Below, in pieces: positions 12,801-26,000 of a DNA stretch of 64,000 nucleotides. The notes beneath the pieces were generated by a model. That model saw nothing but the letters and a program-made list of their open reading frames with translations, did no database searches and was not told the DNA's origin. The stretch comes from Cercopithifilaria johnstoni (Eukaryota > Nematoda > Chromadorea > Rhabditida > Onchocercidae). The position numbers and the translations under genes were made by a program. Each line of letters begins with the position of its first letter. Position 1 is the stretch's first letter. Location: NCBI GenBank assembly GCA_916381525.1, contig CAKAEH010000289.1, positions 62,001 through 126,000 of the forward strand, read 5' to 3'.

Positions 12801-15797
12801 TACTTGACCCAAATGAAGTACCATAAAGAAATAACCGAAGAACCTGGAAATTTGATACATTTTAATACGAGACTATAACTACAGTGCTTATGCCATTTGA
12901 TTATCATTCATTAATTTCCTCGAACTAATTATTACAAATGATAGCAATCTAAATACCTGATGATGACAAAATTTTGCGCTTCAATATTTAATTGCGCATA
13001 TTTTGTCCCGCATTCCAAAATGTAGACACATTTTGCTGCCCAAAGACAGCTTCCAGCACATCCGGCAAGAATAGAAGCTGGAATAAGCGAATAATATCTA
13101 TAAAAAATTTATATACATATATATAAATATTAGGATAAAAAATTATATAAAAGATTATTTATTGATTACTCTTAAAAATATGCAAATTATGTTATGGAAA
13201 TTATCTTGCTTGCTGTTATGGCACAATCGAATATTTGTAGCAAAAGTTTATTAATTGATCAATTTTCGTTCCTGTTCAAATGTTATAAGATAATTAGAAA
13301 TTATCATTAGTAGAGTCATTCAGTGTATCACAACGGTACTCGAATTAATGCATCGAATTATTAATTGATAATAGCACTTATTGTAGTGATTGGAAAGGAA
13401 TTATAAGTCATGTTGAAGGTAACAGTAAGTGATAATGAATGGCCTTTTGGATAGAGAAGAGCTAAGTAAACAATATTTGGTAATGAAGTGCAAGAATTTA
13501 AATGATTGAAAATTCAACTCCTTAATCTTTTACAATCATTTAACAAGCGAAATACATTTATGGTCCTTTGGGTATGAAAAGAGTAAACAATAAACAATCA
13601 TTATTGTTTAATTTAACCAATTGAAAAACAATCTCTGTATTAATGATAAAAATAATTGTGTTATTGCAATTGATTTATATTATGAAATATATTGGTTTTC
13701 CAACAAATTACATTCGCGAACTTACTTGGGTAGAAAATTTGACAGCATGTAAATCATAAATATTCCCGATGATGCAATTAACGTACGCTTGCAACCAAGA
13801 CGATTCAAGATAAATGACGGAACAAATAAATATGATAATGATAAGCTGATATAGAAGATTCTAAAATTATAATTGAATCTCTTAACGGGATGTTACATAA
13901 TTTTTCAATTTAAGACAATGCTAAAGCATCTAACTTTTCATTAATTACGAGGCTAAATCACTATTCAAGATAAAGTGCCATTTTTAATACAGTGGACAGA
14001 TACCCAGGCGCTCGTTTTACATAAATATTATGGCTCAAGATTATAAAAAAAAGTGTAAAAAAAACATACGAGAGGCTGTCTGTTCCAAGATGACCGTTAA
14101 TAGAAGATTGCAGATTCTGTAATCCATGAAAAGCGGTAAAGAGGAATAAAAATGCTAAGCTAACGATCCATAGATTCACTCGAATCTTCCGTTTAGCCTT
14201 ATCAGACTGGTATTTTTCGGAACCGGATAGGAGGGCACGGCGTCTTTTTCGAATTAACTTTGCAGCGAAACCTTGGCTAAAAATCAATTCGAAATCTGTC
14301 TTGAACTCATCCAAGTTTTGTTTTTATTTTTCAATATGAAATTTAAAATTGAAGCATGAAATTCCTTTCCTGAGTAAAATAACTCCTGATGGTTCAGTAT
14401 CGTCAACTGATTCAATACTCGTCAAATGATAATCGAAATCGCGAATCTTTATCCTCTTGTTTATCATGCGATGTTTAGAGCCATGAAGTGGGCAAAATGG
14501 ATCGTAGACATTAACACGTTCAACATTATTGTTTATGCTATTGTTTCCAGGATCCATTGGTTTATTATTGTAGAGCGAATCGCCACGAAATAAGTAAGCA
14601 CTGAATAAATATGAAATTTTAATTCATTCTAAATTCAGCCTTTAAATAATAGATTTCGCCACTATGGAAAATAGAATCCCCAAGAAACTATAATTTGTAT
14701 TCCTAATTTAAACTTCAATTTTTAGAAATTAACAGGTACCAATACCATTTAATGTCTGTTTCATTTTCCCGAAAAGATGATCGATAGCTGGGTTCTGGTT
14801 TGGTTATTGGTAGTTGTGAAGAAGATAAAACAGATGATTGTTCATCATCTACCGCAAAAACCGTTTGTTCCGATGATTTATACTTTGAATGATGATGTGA
14901 CGACGATGTTTTCAAGGTAGGTAATTCGGGAATTTCTGCTTTCTGATCCACAGTAAGAAACATTTTGTTGCTTTCGGTATGTCCATTTTTCAGTCTATTC
15001 ATCAATTTATTACTAATTTTGCGAATTTCAGACCTTTAAGTAAGTAATGAGCATAAATTTTCAATAGTAAGAATGAAACTTTTAAACGGATTTAAAATTG
15101 ACAGCTAAGATTATGGTTGAAATTGGCCATAAGAAAGTAGGTAATTTTGTTATCATAATTGTTCCGCAAAATATTTTTAAGCTCACATGGTATTCTTTCT
15201 CTTCGATTCTTCACGAACCATTTTATTGAGTATTTCAGAAAGTTTCTCAGACGGTAATTCAGTTGTACCAGCTACCGTTTCAACATCGGCCAATTGTTGA
15301 TTAAACTAAAATTGATGCAATAATTTATTCGACTGCTCAACTTTACAAATAAAGAGCTTTTATTTTTTGAGATTTCATTCGCATCCAATTTTAGTACACA
15401 TCTCTTTATTGTATATCAACAACGAAGTTATTATGTCATCTCTTTAATTTGTATAGTCGTAATAGTGAAAATCAATATGTCAACTTCCCCGAAACTTCAT
15501 CTGTTTCCATCCGTTATCTTTGCTAACTTCTCTATCAATGATCGTATACTCAGCAAATTTTCCTCTGTCAATTTTTACATATATTCACTTCATACGACTT
15601 ATGCTATTCATTTCAACCATATAACAAAGTAGAAAATGAATTTTCATACTTTGATTGTTAAGGATCGAGTAATTAAGTAATAATTGAATATATAAACAAT
15701 TACATCATAATCAAAAAAGGATCGTAACGGGAGATTGTTTACTTAATGTGTCTTGAAGATTTTCCTTTACTAAATTCAATATATTGCGTCCGTCCAT
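9889..15797 (-). CDS. unc-93: UNC-93, potassium-channel regulatory MFS-like membrane protein
   Basis: UNC-93 is a multi-pass membrane protein that in C. elegans works with SUP-10 to regulate the two-pore K+ channel SUP-9 in muscle. Exons: 15797-15743, 15305-15187, 15033-14740, from 14600 to a boundary near 14340, from about 14320 to 14070, 13860-13726, 13097-12957, 12843-12724, 12491-12312, 11587-11449, 11287-11114, 10874-10781, 10532-10336, 10002-9889. From 14070 onward all junctions agree in phase. A long hydrophilic N-terminus (PFCPLHGSKHR) precedes membrane segments with family motifs: LFTAFHGLQNLQSS, AGCAGSCLWAAKCVY, LGQVIGNLISSF, GAEQAFVVGLYTK, MTAFGVTDAICSLVFGP, MADGVWNTQ, FANYRFWESIGFG. 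Two oddities: a TAA at 14326-14324 lies in the continuous frame between DTEPSG and DEFKTDFELIF, and exons 1 and 2 do not agree in phase. An acceptor at 15806-15805 lies 7 bases before the ATG. Confidence 0.88.
11957..12006. repeat. 25-bp tandem duplication in an unc-93 intron
   Basis: Two head-to-tail 25-bp units (TTTTTCTTTGTTGCAAGTAT then CTTGC) differ at one base. They lie in the intron between the unc-93 exons ending at 12312 and starting at 11587. Probably a simple slippage duplication. Confidence 0.8.
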
Positions 15798-15830
15798 TTT
15801 GAAACTGAAATTTTTGGTACTAATAAGGCG
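15798..15830 (-). promoter_or_regulatory. Probable spliced-leader acceptor before unc-93
   Basis: On the minus strand AAATTTCAG ends just seven bases ahead of the proposed unc-93 ATG at 15797. A pyrimidine-rich acceptor this close to a start codon is what a trans-spliced nematode mRNA shows. No upstream exon with a partner donor was seen. Inference from sequence only. Confidence 0.45.
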
Positions 15831-18800
15831 GAAATTATCAAATAATGATATTTCCGCTTATTTCATTTCATTGATTAATAAACTGATTAACTTTATCTTA
15901 AAATATCTTTTATTTATAGACCAATAGATAAAATGATATTAATAAATAAAATGAAATAAAAAACATAAATTGCTTTCGAATGGAATAAGTAACATTATCA
16001 AAACTTCAACTAAAGAAAAGATGTTGTTTATAAATTCGGAAATTGAGCTATTGGTAAGGGAGAGAAAAGCTGAAAAAGAGGAAGCGCTGTATTAGTTTGC
16101 TTATTTCACTTCTTTCAGTTAACCATCGAGCAAAGTTCGCCTATTTTCGAACATTACAACAAAACTGTGCTTCTTTTCCGTATTCTTTATCTCAGCTTTT
16201 CTTCACTGAATGCAAGTAACTTAGAACTTAAGATAAAGTTTTAAACTTTCAATTCTATTTCAAATTAGATCACATATGAATAAGAAGAAAAAAGAACTTC
16301 ATATATTGAAGATTCTAAAATACTTGAAACATGAAATAATTCATCTTACAATGTCAACAAATTAATGATCCTTCTCCCTAACTTTTCGATAAGTAAATCA
16401 AAATTATTATTGCAAAAAAATTATACAAATGTAACAATGAAATGAATTGTGAAATCGACAGATTACAACTTTAGTACTGTTTGTTATGCTTTAAGAATAT
16501 TTTAATAATAACAGTTTTAAAATGAGTTGGATTGCCTGTGATATTCATTATTTGCTGCATATAATGATGTGGACTTGGCAGAAAGTTTGATTATTGTTCT
16601 TAAAACACTTCCTATCATACAGTGCTTCGATTAAATTATTTCCTATTTCATATCTGTTTCTTTTGTTTCTGAAATAATTGAATTCTGCAAATATTTTGGA
16701 AAAAGCATTTCCCAAAATGCATGAGTAAAATAATTGCGAACAAATAAACGTAATAGAACTATTATAGTAATGCAATTATCAAAAAGTACTTTGATGGATT
16801 TTAAGGATTTTTATATTACTTTCGATCAAACAGAACAAATCGCCATCATTAATCTTTTTTTGCATTAAAAGAAATTGTATGCGTAATAATAACATATCTA
16901 ACAGCGTAATTCAGAGTTGCCACTTAATCCTGTTAGCAGGGAGTTATATCATTCGGATAATATTGACAACTGTTAGAGTGTATGAATCACTTTTATGAAC
17001 AAATAGAATTTTCTGTCAATTGATAGAAGAAAGTAAAAAAAAGTAGGCTAAAATTGTATGAATCACCAAGAATGCATACTCTTTGTTGAATGAAAAGGGT
17101 TAAATTTTATGCAAATTTTATAAAAGTTTGCATTTACCTTAAAATTTAAAATAAGCGCCAAATGTAAACAATCTACTGTAAAACAATTTACTATCAACAG
17201 GCTTCTAGAATTTTAAAAATGAAATTATTAAAAATCCAAAATATACCATTTGAAAATTGCAACATCTTTTTATATTCCTCAAAATACTACGATTACTTAC
17301 GAATCAATGGCATGGCATAAATGTTATTGATGAAATATAAATTTGTTTAAATATTTTTTACATAAAAAATAAATCAACTTCTTTTTGTGAGAACCAGTAC
17401 AATTTCTGCAATTTGTTCATATATAAAGTTATTAATTGGTGCGAACAATTGCGGATAATTAATGCGTTTCTGTAAGAGCAAATCTTTTGGAACCAACTAG
17501 AAAACAAAATGAGATATCAACTGATAAAGATCAAATCAAATAGTAAGTATCATTGATAAAAATTTGGATTCAGCGGCGAAGATTGTTTTCTCAAGTTAAT
17601 ACTATGAAGATCTCCGAATTAGTGTCCAACTTATTTCGCACTGCTTGTGAAATGACCGAATGCTAGGGTGTTTATGTTACGTTCTTGCTCGAGAAGATTT
17701 TCAAATATTCCAAAATGTCATTCCGCAGCAAATATTCACGAAATCAACCTTGAAGAAGTTCAAACTATCAGTAATTTACATCACGTATGCATCTAGAATC
17801 ACAAAGGTACAATTGCACGTTACGTGTAATTACATGTTATAAGACACTTCTTACAGAACTGTATCTGATGATGATTCACTTTTTCGCTCCTTTTTCATAA
17901 GTGGCTGTTAGTATGGTTTATGCAAATTTTCGCGAATCATCCATTTGCCAAGAATAGTCAGGAAAAACGGGAAGGATTGCTTGCTGTGGACTTCCATACT
18001 TGTGTCCTGTTACAGTCATTTTGATGACATGTGATAATCCGTTATGAAAAGTGTTAGCCTTCATTTTTTAAGTGCTACCAACTACCAATTTTTTTTGCCA
18101 AGAATTCACTAGCTTTAACAATGATATTTTCTCTCTTGATCGCAGGATACCGCGACAGTTTATTTCATCATAATTTCAAATTTTGGGGCAATGAAAAGCT
18201 TAAATAATAAATGTACACAAGTTCTAAGCTGCCAGCATTTGCGGAATGAAAAATTAGTGACTGTAGGCCAAGGTAATACATTCCAAATGAGCTGTTGTTC
18301 TCCCTAATTTCATTGAAGGAAAAAAGGAAGAATTGGCTAAATTTTCCATTCGTTCGATAATTTCGAAGGGAAATGAATCGTAAAGAAGGTGTTCTAAGCT
18401 AAGCAAATATGGCACAATGAGCTTTGCATCATTACTTGAACTTTCTTATTTCAAATATTCTGCAAAAAAACTTTTAACTGAAAACAAAAAATTGAATTTC
18501 AGATGGAAGTTACGTTTCCACTCTCGATCTTTCGAAGGGTATAAACCATATCAGAAATCTCTTATTCAATATCGTGTAAAGTAATTTCATGAAATTATTG
18601 TTCGTCATAAGATTAATCAGATAACTTGCGCAGTAACCGGTAATAACGGTAATTTTTTTCTATGATGTAATTGTATCATATGACAAAAAATCCTTCTATG
18701 GTATAATTAAATACTGAACTGAAAAGTTGCATAATATCTTTAACGTTCATTTGACAAAGTAACTTGTAATTGTTGATGATTAGTAAAAAAATGTGGAGTA

Positions 18801-19890
18801 TCACCTATAACTAGATATCGTGATAGATAGATATGCACTTTTATTTTTAACTTCTCGTGTTTTTGCGAGATTTATTTAACCTTAATAGCTATTAAAACAG
18901 TTATAGTATGTGAGTGTAACACATAAGGTTAATGTGTTGTTATCAGTAAGCCGAGAATGCATTATTATGTGTTGGTTAACTAAAAACAAGATAATATTAT
19001 GATGCTCAAAAATTGTATCGAATAATTCGATTATGAAATTTAGCTCTGATTGAAGTTAACATCATTTAATCTAGTACGGAATTTTATAGATAAATTCACA
19101 TGCAGACCATAAATATTCTTTTAACATTAAAAAAGACAATAAGCAAGATTAGGAAAGTCCCGTTAGATATATCCCAACGTAGTATCAAAATTCCTTTCCT
19201 TTTTTATACACGAATTCACACCTGAATTTCTCCGCTGGATGGGAGTTGTTTCTTGCTTGGTATTTGAATAGTTAGATTATTGTATTGGATTAGTGAAACA
19301 TAAAATGTTATCCATTCAGTAGTTTTACTACATTATGTTTTATTTTTGCTCTTTTTCAATTTTTTCTGAGATTTTTGTTTATATTCTTTTTGTTCCGAAC
19401 GTAAGCATTATTTTTGCATAAATATAATAAAATTAAAAAGACAAATATTACATCGATTTGAGACGTTGGAATTTTGTAAAGCAGAAAAGTTTTCAGGTAA
19501 TAAAATTGACACAGTAATAATACAAGTAATAAAAAATAGCAGGTAATATTTTAATCAAATTTAAATTAACCAGAACCTAAAATAAAGTTTTCATAGATTG
19601 TAAATTGCAGTTCCAAGCTTATTCGAATGACCTCATAGTTATTTATTGTTGTAAAACTTATCCAAATATTTACTGTAGTGCAGGTACGGATGGATTTTGT
19701 ACAGATATTTACTTCATTTATTATATTTTCCATGAAATTTTTATCAAATTAAAAATGCGGCATCAATTTCAAAGGTAAAAAGGTAGGGTAAGATATATAA
19801 TAGGAATAGATGGTAATGTCGTGAGGTTATTGTTTTCATTATATGCTTAGAGATTGTCGATTATATTATTATACTTTCTCTCCTTTTTAG
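15811..19890. other. AT-rich intergenic region without recognised genes
   Basis: This stretch lies upstream of unc-93 (minus) and before the plus-strand genes. It is strongly AT-rich. Its short ORFs (for example 16548-16775 minus, 17660-17842 plus) have no splice context and no familiar motif. I see no RNA gene. It probably holds the unc-93 promoter region. Confidence 0.55.
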
Positions 19891-20112
19891 TTTTTTAAAA
19901 TTATTTTACGGAAGAATTCTGCTTAGGATACAGAATCGAAAGGACAAGATGGCGAAACATCGCCATATGCGTTATATGCTAATTGATAATTTAAATTGTA
20001 GTGTTAGACTGTTAGATGTTTTGACGCATGATACTGCTTTGAATGGACATAAAAACATGATGCTTGATTGCTACTGGCATCCAAATGACACCGAAATTAT
20101 TACTGCTTATCG
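19891..20112 (+). pseudogene. WD40-repeat-like orphan exon
   Basis: A frame open for 73 codons is bounded by CCTTTTTAG on the left and a possible donor (CG then GTAGGC) on the right; an in-frame TAG follows at once. It reads VRLLDVLTHDTALNGHKNMM and then LDCYWHPNDTEIITAY. The order 'V.+.D+.T, then L.GH, then L.C.WHP, then EI+T' is the end of one WD40 blade and most of the next. The canonical WD is LLD here. No neighbouring exon with further blades was found in the 4 kb before or 1 kb after. It may be a decayed copy of a WD40 gene or an exon of a gene I cannot assemble. The parent gene is unknown. Confidence 0.35.
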
Positions 20113-21256
20113 GTAGGCTTATGACTTGTATTATTCGACATAAATGATAAGTTTGCATTAATTGTTGAAACAAAGCAGTTTGTTGAATCTTAAGAGAGTG
20201 TCACTACCACTGATAACCAGAATAACTATTTTGACTTGAATGAGATATTGAAACGAAATCTTCCTCTAATTTTGGTATCAATTAATAAAGGTGACCAGAT
20301 GATACTATGATAAATCAAATACGAATAATTATACTTAAGGAGCATATAAAAAAGAGGTGCTGTACCGAAACATACGAATAATTTCCATGTAATTTTAAAA
20401 TGGTCGTATAAGTTGTTATAAGTACGAATACACTCGAGTTGAAATTCCTGCTTTTTCTTTTTCAATTTGGTAGATTCAAGTTAAAAATGAGTCTTGCCTT
20501 ATTTAGAAATTTTAATTTTCAAATCGTCGAAGCGTGATTTCATTTAAGGTTTCAAGTTACAAATCCTTAGTACTCGACACAACGCTTCAAGTGTCAAACA
20601 TGCGATATCAAACTGATACTACGTTAAAGTTCAATAAAATTTCAATTATGCCTCACTAATAAACGTTGAAATATTGTATAATTTCCATATAGACTCCACA
20701 TCCCTTACACTCCAGCAATATGAAAATTCTTTGTGGTTGAAGAACGCTCAATTTTATTTAAATGAATGAATTGAAATTCAGTGAAATTATGAGATATGTA
20801 ACTTTTACTTCCCTCAAATGAAACAAATTGTTTTAACCTTTAATTTTGTCTTCAACGTTTTCCTTTTTTATAATATCGCTTTTTATCATAGTGGCATTAT
20901 TTTGCTAGAGAATATTTCTTGTCAAAAAAAACAAAAGTCCAAAATTTCTGCATGAAATTCTCTGATGTGGAATTTGACAGAGGTCATTGATGTTAGAATG
21001 AAAAAAAAAAACTGAAATATTCGGACTGAGCCATCCAAGAATTGCTAATTAGCGAAAAATGAATGGCATCTGATCTGCTTGATGTGATCATATTTTAGGA
21101 GTTTAGTCATTCTTCTGGAAACTAATTCCATCTTTCTTGTGGGTTACTATTTTTTAGGTACAATGTATGAAGCAAATATCTGTTTATGAGACGAATTCCT
21201 TTATGCTTCATTAGCTTGAAGTATTGTCCAATTTTTAATCTCTAATTAAAGTTCAA
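20113..21256. other. Intergenic spacer upstream of the serine protease
   Basis: AT-rich, with no supportable ORF: 20226-20465 minus is a shadow-type ORF rich in Y, K and F. The promoter of the protease gene is expected here, but I recognise no element in it. Confidence 0.5.
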
Positions 21257-21266
21257 TTATTTGTAG
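21257..21266 (+). promoter_or_regulatory. Probable spliced-leader acceptor before the protease
   Basis: TTATTTGTAG ends at 21266, eight bases before the ATG at 21274. The sequence upstream is AT-rich and shows no coding exon, so trans-splicing onto this site is the simplest reading. Confidence 0.45.
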
Positions 21267-21273
21267 GTTATAA

Positions 21274-23037
21274 ATGCGAAACTTCCAAGTGTTAGTCTTA
21301 CTGTTGGTTGAATTTGCAAATTCACGGTCAGAAATTTGTGGCCGTTCTCGAAATTTAGATAATCTTATCGATAACGGTAAACTCGTCACTGTAAGTTTCT
21401 TTATGCCAGTCCCTTTTTCCCTACCAAATACAGGACTAGATAAGTTAGAAAACTGTACTTTAGTTTTTATGATCAATCGTGAAACAACGGAAATATTTGA
21501 TTTTACAGCAAAATATACTCAAGCTATATTCGTTCTCTATACAAGTTACTAATATTCCGAAAAATTATTGCACCCAAGATTATAATGATCTGAATCGATT
21601 TGTAGCAGAATGAACGTCGTGTAGTCGGAGGTAACGAGTCAACACCACACATATGGCCTTGGACCGTGCAACTGATTTATACTGAAACGAAGATCCATCG
21701 ATGTGGTGCAGCACTTCTGAGTGATGATATCGTCATTACTGCTGCGCATTGCTTCTCTCGGAGGTTCACTTCTTATTCTTTTTCCATCAAAATGTATTCT
21801 AATATTGAATAAAATAGATGATGGAACTGATTTAAGAAACCGGAATATTAGCAGGTAATCTTATTAACGCTAAAACAGAAAACTTAACATTAGTATCCAA
21901 AAAAGAAACCATCAAAAAAGGTCAAATAACAAAACTGATTTTGCTGCATGAAATGTTAATATTTTTAGTCGTAATCCAGCACGCTATGCTGTTCTTATCG
22001 GTGGTCATGAAATTGGATCAGGAGAAAGCTATGAGATTCGCAACATTTCAATACATCCATTATTTAATGTTCTTATGCCAAGTTCATTTGATGTTGCTGT
22101 TGCCAGGTGAAGATATTCTCATTAACTATTAAATTAGATGAAAATGTCCTTGGTTAGGATTGCTAATTATTTCACTTGAGTAATCCAAAATTTAATCTTT
22201 GGAAACTCGGGAAATTTCAATATATCATCATAATATCCTATATCTCTCTTAATAACTTAGCATTATTTAGGCTGCATGGAAAATTAAACTTTAGCGAAAA
22301 TATACTACCGATATGTTTACCGATGTTGGAGCCATTAACAGCAGACAATTGCATTGTTACTGGTAGAAATAGTATTGCTGATTGAATGTAATATAAAAGG
22401 AGTATCGGAAAAGAAAAATAGAGAAAATCATTTGATGCTGAAAATGTCTCGCTTACCCTTCAGTTTCTTAATCTTACCGCGGTTCAGTTGGTTTCGCACA
22501 GTTATAGTATATCTTTTTATAGGATGGGGTTTTCAAGAAGAAAGTGGTAGTTTTTCATCGAAGTTACGTGAAATACACGTCCCAATTATACCAATTGTTA
22601 TTTGTAATAGTATTTTGCATTATTTTGGCCGTGTGGATCCATTATCTATGCTTTGTGCCGGTTCCGGTGGTGCTGATGCTTGTCAGGTTTTTTTTCTTTG
22701 TTTGTTTTCCATTTAAGAAGAATATTTCGAAAGTGAAAATGAAATTTGACAATATCGGTATAAATCAATATCATCTCTCAACCAATCAAAAGAATGAAGT
22801 CTTCCATGAAATGACTTCAATATTAATGTATGATATGTTTTTCAGGGTGATTCAGGTGGTCCATTAGTGTGTTACAGTCGTGTGCGTCAAAGATGGGAAC
22901 TACAAGGAGTGGTCAGTTGGGGTCATGGATGCGGCCGGAACAATATTCCTGGAGTGTATTCCAAAATTAGCGCCGTTGCTGGTTGGGTGAATTCGCAAAT
23001 GAAATTGCTTCGACTCAATGATAATGATATTCTTTAG
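21274..23037 (+). CDS. Secreted trypsin-like serine protease (S1 family)
   Basis: Six exons (21274-21390, 21606-21763, 21969-22106, 22271-22362, 22523-22686, 22846-23037) join in phase to 286 residues. A signal peptide (MRNFQVLVLLLVEFANS) is followed by a short propeptide with one Cys (EICGRS), which could pair with the Cys in ILPICLP as in two-chain proteases. Activation would cleave at NERR/VVGG. The catalytic triad is complete: His in VITAAHCF, Asp in SFDVAVAR, Ser in GDSGGPL. The Asp in ADACQGDSGG is at the specificity-pocket position of trypsin, which predicts cleavage after Arg or Lys. GVVSWGHGC and PGVYSKIS complete the fold. A poly(A) signal AATAAA lies at 23385-23390. The substrate cannot be inferred, so no gene symbol is given. 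Confidence 0.93.
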
Positions 23038-26000
23038 CTACCTTTTACTCTCATTCATCGTTCATTTCAGAATTTGTTCGTCATTTTCGTCATTTTAAAG
23101 TTAATTTTTATTTCCTCAGAAGATTAATTTCACATTCCGCAATCAATAAGCCAACAATGTCAAATATATCTCATAATTACTGATCAAATAATCGAAACAT
23201 CAGGTAATATTATGCCAAACTATATGGGCTTTCTTCATTCTTTAAAATATTCAAAATATGCTAAATTTTTTCAGAAATTGATGCTTTTTTTCTTTCTTGC
23301 GATTCTTTGGATAAATGTACTGTATGTTTAAATGTAATATTTTTGTGCACATTTAAATGTAATGTTTTTGTTTTATTACAAAGAAATAAATGATTAAATA
23401 ATTCTTTATTTCGGATATTTTATTTCAATAATTTAACATGGTTTAAAAACAAATTTTGCGATTGAAAAGTTCAAGTTAAAATCATTGGGAATTCCCCGAA
23501 ACTAAAGATTAAAGTAAAATAATAATTATGACATTTATACGATGGAATCAGAGATCAGCTGATTTTATCCTAAAGGAGCCTACTGATATTAACTCTTTAA
23601 AAGTTGATCGATCCTTTCATCGATGTTGATCAGTCACTCCTCTTCGAGAAGAGGAATTTTGCGGTATTGTCGTCAACTGAATACAATCGCGAATTTATTT
23701 TACATGGCGCATCTATTTCAACATGGAAATAAGCATGTCGAAATCAAGAAGCCCTCTTCCATTACTGTGATAAAACCTTTAGCAGTTAAGCAAATAGGAC
23801 CTTAAGACGATTTAAGGTTCGTAATAATAAACGATTTGTAATAATAATTTGTAGGGATATGTTGGTGCCAGAATTAATATGTGCTCCATGCCCCTGGCCA
23901 CCGTCACTCCCAAACTAACAAGTACAATGAGATGATAAAATGGACGAACCCCTTTGTACTTATAGGTTCTCTCCAATGAAAAGTGGTGGACTGATAGTAT
24001 TTCTCTTTGAAGGAGAGTCTGAGTTATGTCTCGAAATTTGCTATCTTTTGGACATACAAGTGCTTTTAAAAGTTGTGGGAAAACTCGCTCTCAAAATTAG
24101 CCCCAAGTACTTCCCGAGATTAAATATCGATGCCTTATCTTTACTCTTTTCTTTTCTCTAATGTTATTTTCATCCTTTCTGACCACGCAATGATATGACA
24201 CTGTTCAACCCCCGATTCACTAATGTGCGCTTTTCTGCTCTGAATTACATGTTATTCTATGCATATATTTACAAATGTAGAAGTAGTGGCCTACAATACC
24301 GTGAGAATTTTCCTTAATAACGTTGTTTCTTGAATTTACTGTATTTCATTTATAATTTACCATCATTCAATTACTTTCATCATGTTGATATGAATCGGCG
24401 AATCTCATGCATGCATGACGCTATTCTAACGTACACGTTAACTAGTGCGTAATGTTATTTTCAACTTGGCACTGGCCAATACGTGAATAAAATTCTTTAC
24501 AGTTGCATAATATTTTACAATAGTAATGAAGTGTTGGTTTTCAGAAGACTTGTTGTGATCGCATGGAGAAGCCAAGAATGAATAGCGATAGAAGATTGGG
24601 AGCGTACCTCGGTAAAAGTCTGGTGTTGAGCGAATACCAGTTTTGAGGTAATTCTTTCATTTCCTGCACGAAATATTGTTCATGTAGTGATCTAAGGATT
24701 GCAACATTAGTTGTATCAATTATTAATATTGCATTTTTGCAATTTCAAAAAATTTTTTTGAATATTTTTTGATTAAATTACATTTCATATTCATTTTTTC
24801 TTTTAAGGAATTTCGAAAATTTTCAGTAGATATTACTTAACATTCCTGGTCTTTCTTTCTAGAAAATGGAAGGAAATAACTAATTTCTGAAATTTTTGGA
24901 AATGTGACGCTGTGAAATTGTCTTGAAGAAATCAAGCAATCTTCCTTCACAAGAGAAACGGAGAGAAATTATTTATATTGCAGAAGCAAAACAGGGTTCA
25001 GGAAGATATGTGCTTAAGAAGGTTCAATTTTCCTAACTTTCTGAAAAATCCAAAGTGATTTTTTTAATTAGAATGAACGAATCAGTTAAATAGTTATTTA
25101 AAATATTTTTCGCAGTAATTAATGTATAAATTTTCTTTTTCCTATATGCCTTTCTCGTATCTTATAATTTCAGAGATATGGAAGGGTTCCTACGAATGAA
25201 GCTTTTTATTTTCACTGTAGCCTATAGATCATTAATTGAATTTATCTCTGAAAATTTGCTCTACTAGAAGCTGAAAATGTTCCATAATATAAAGAATGCA
25301 GGAAGCTACGTCTATTAAACAAGTTGTTTTCTCCCCATCTCATTTAATAATCATCTTTGTTCTCTAGTCAAAATAATGGTAAAAATCTTTACGTATTGTG
25401 TTTCTTCCTTTATTTTGAGAATTTCCTTTACAAAAATTTAACGCATGGTTTACATTTAGCTTTTTTTGTGTTTGTAATATTTTTACTTATGGTTCTGAGT
25501 GTTTTGAAAATTGCAGTATTTCCATGTAAGCTAACAAATTTATCGTGATTTCCATGGATCCAGTAGAGAAGATTTTTAAAAAATGGGTCCTAAAAATCGT
25601 AACAAGATCTATGGAATACTTAACTTTTGGGTCGGCATTTATCTATAAATGTTTTTTGGGCATTATGTAGATGTTCATTCATCAATCAAGTAGAAATAAG
25701 ATCCGAAGCATGCTTGAATAGGGAGATTGCCAAATTTTGTGAAGTAACTTTCGGAGGAAATAAATTTCGGATCAGAGAATGGTTTTATACGATTTAGACT
25801 TTTTTTCATTTAATTTTCTCGTTTTTCCTGTAAATTATGAACTCCTGAATTTCATTGCTTTTTTAGAAAAATTCATTATTTAAGGAGTGTTTGGGTAATT
25901 TCGGTTTTGAAAGATAATGATATTCCTGGGAAGAGCATAGTATTTCGGTTTTTTAATTTGATTGCATGTAAGGGGTTGCGTTTTTACAGAATTTTCAAAA

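Noticed and set aside
24540..24660. Short exon-like frame (MEKPRMNSDRRLGAYLGK) with acceptor and donor
   Set aside because: No family resemblance, no partner exon in phase, and mboa-7 has a complete start of its own at 26668.
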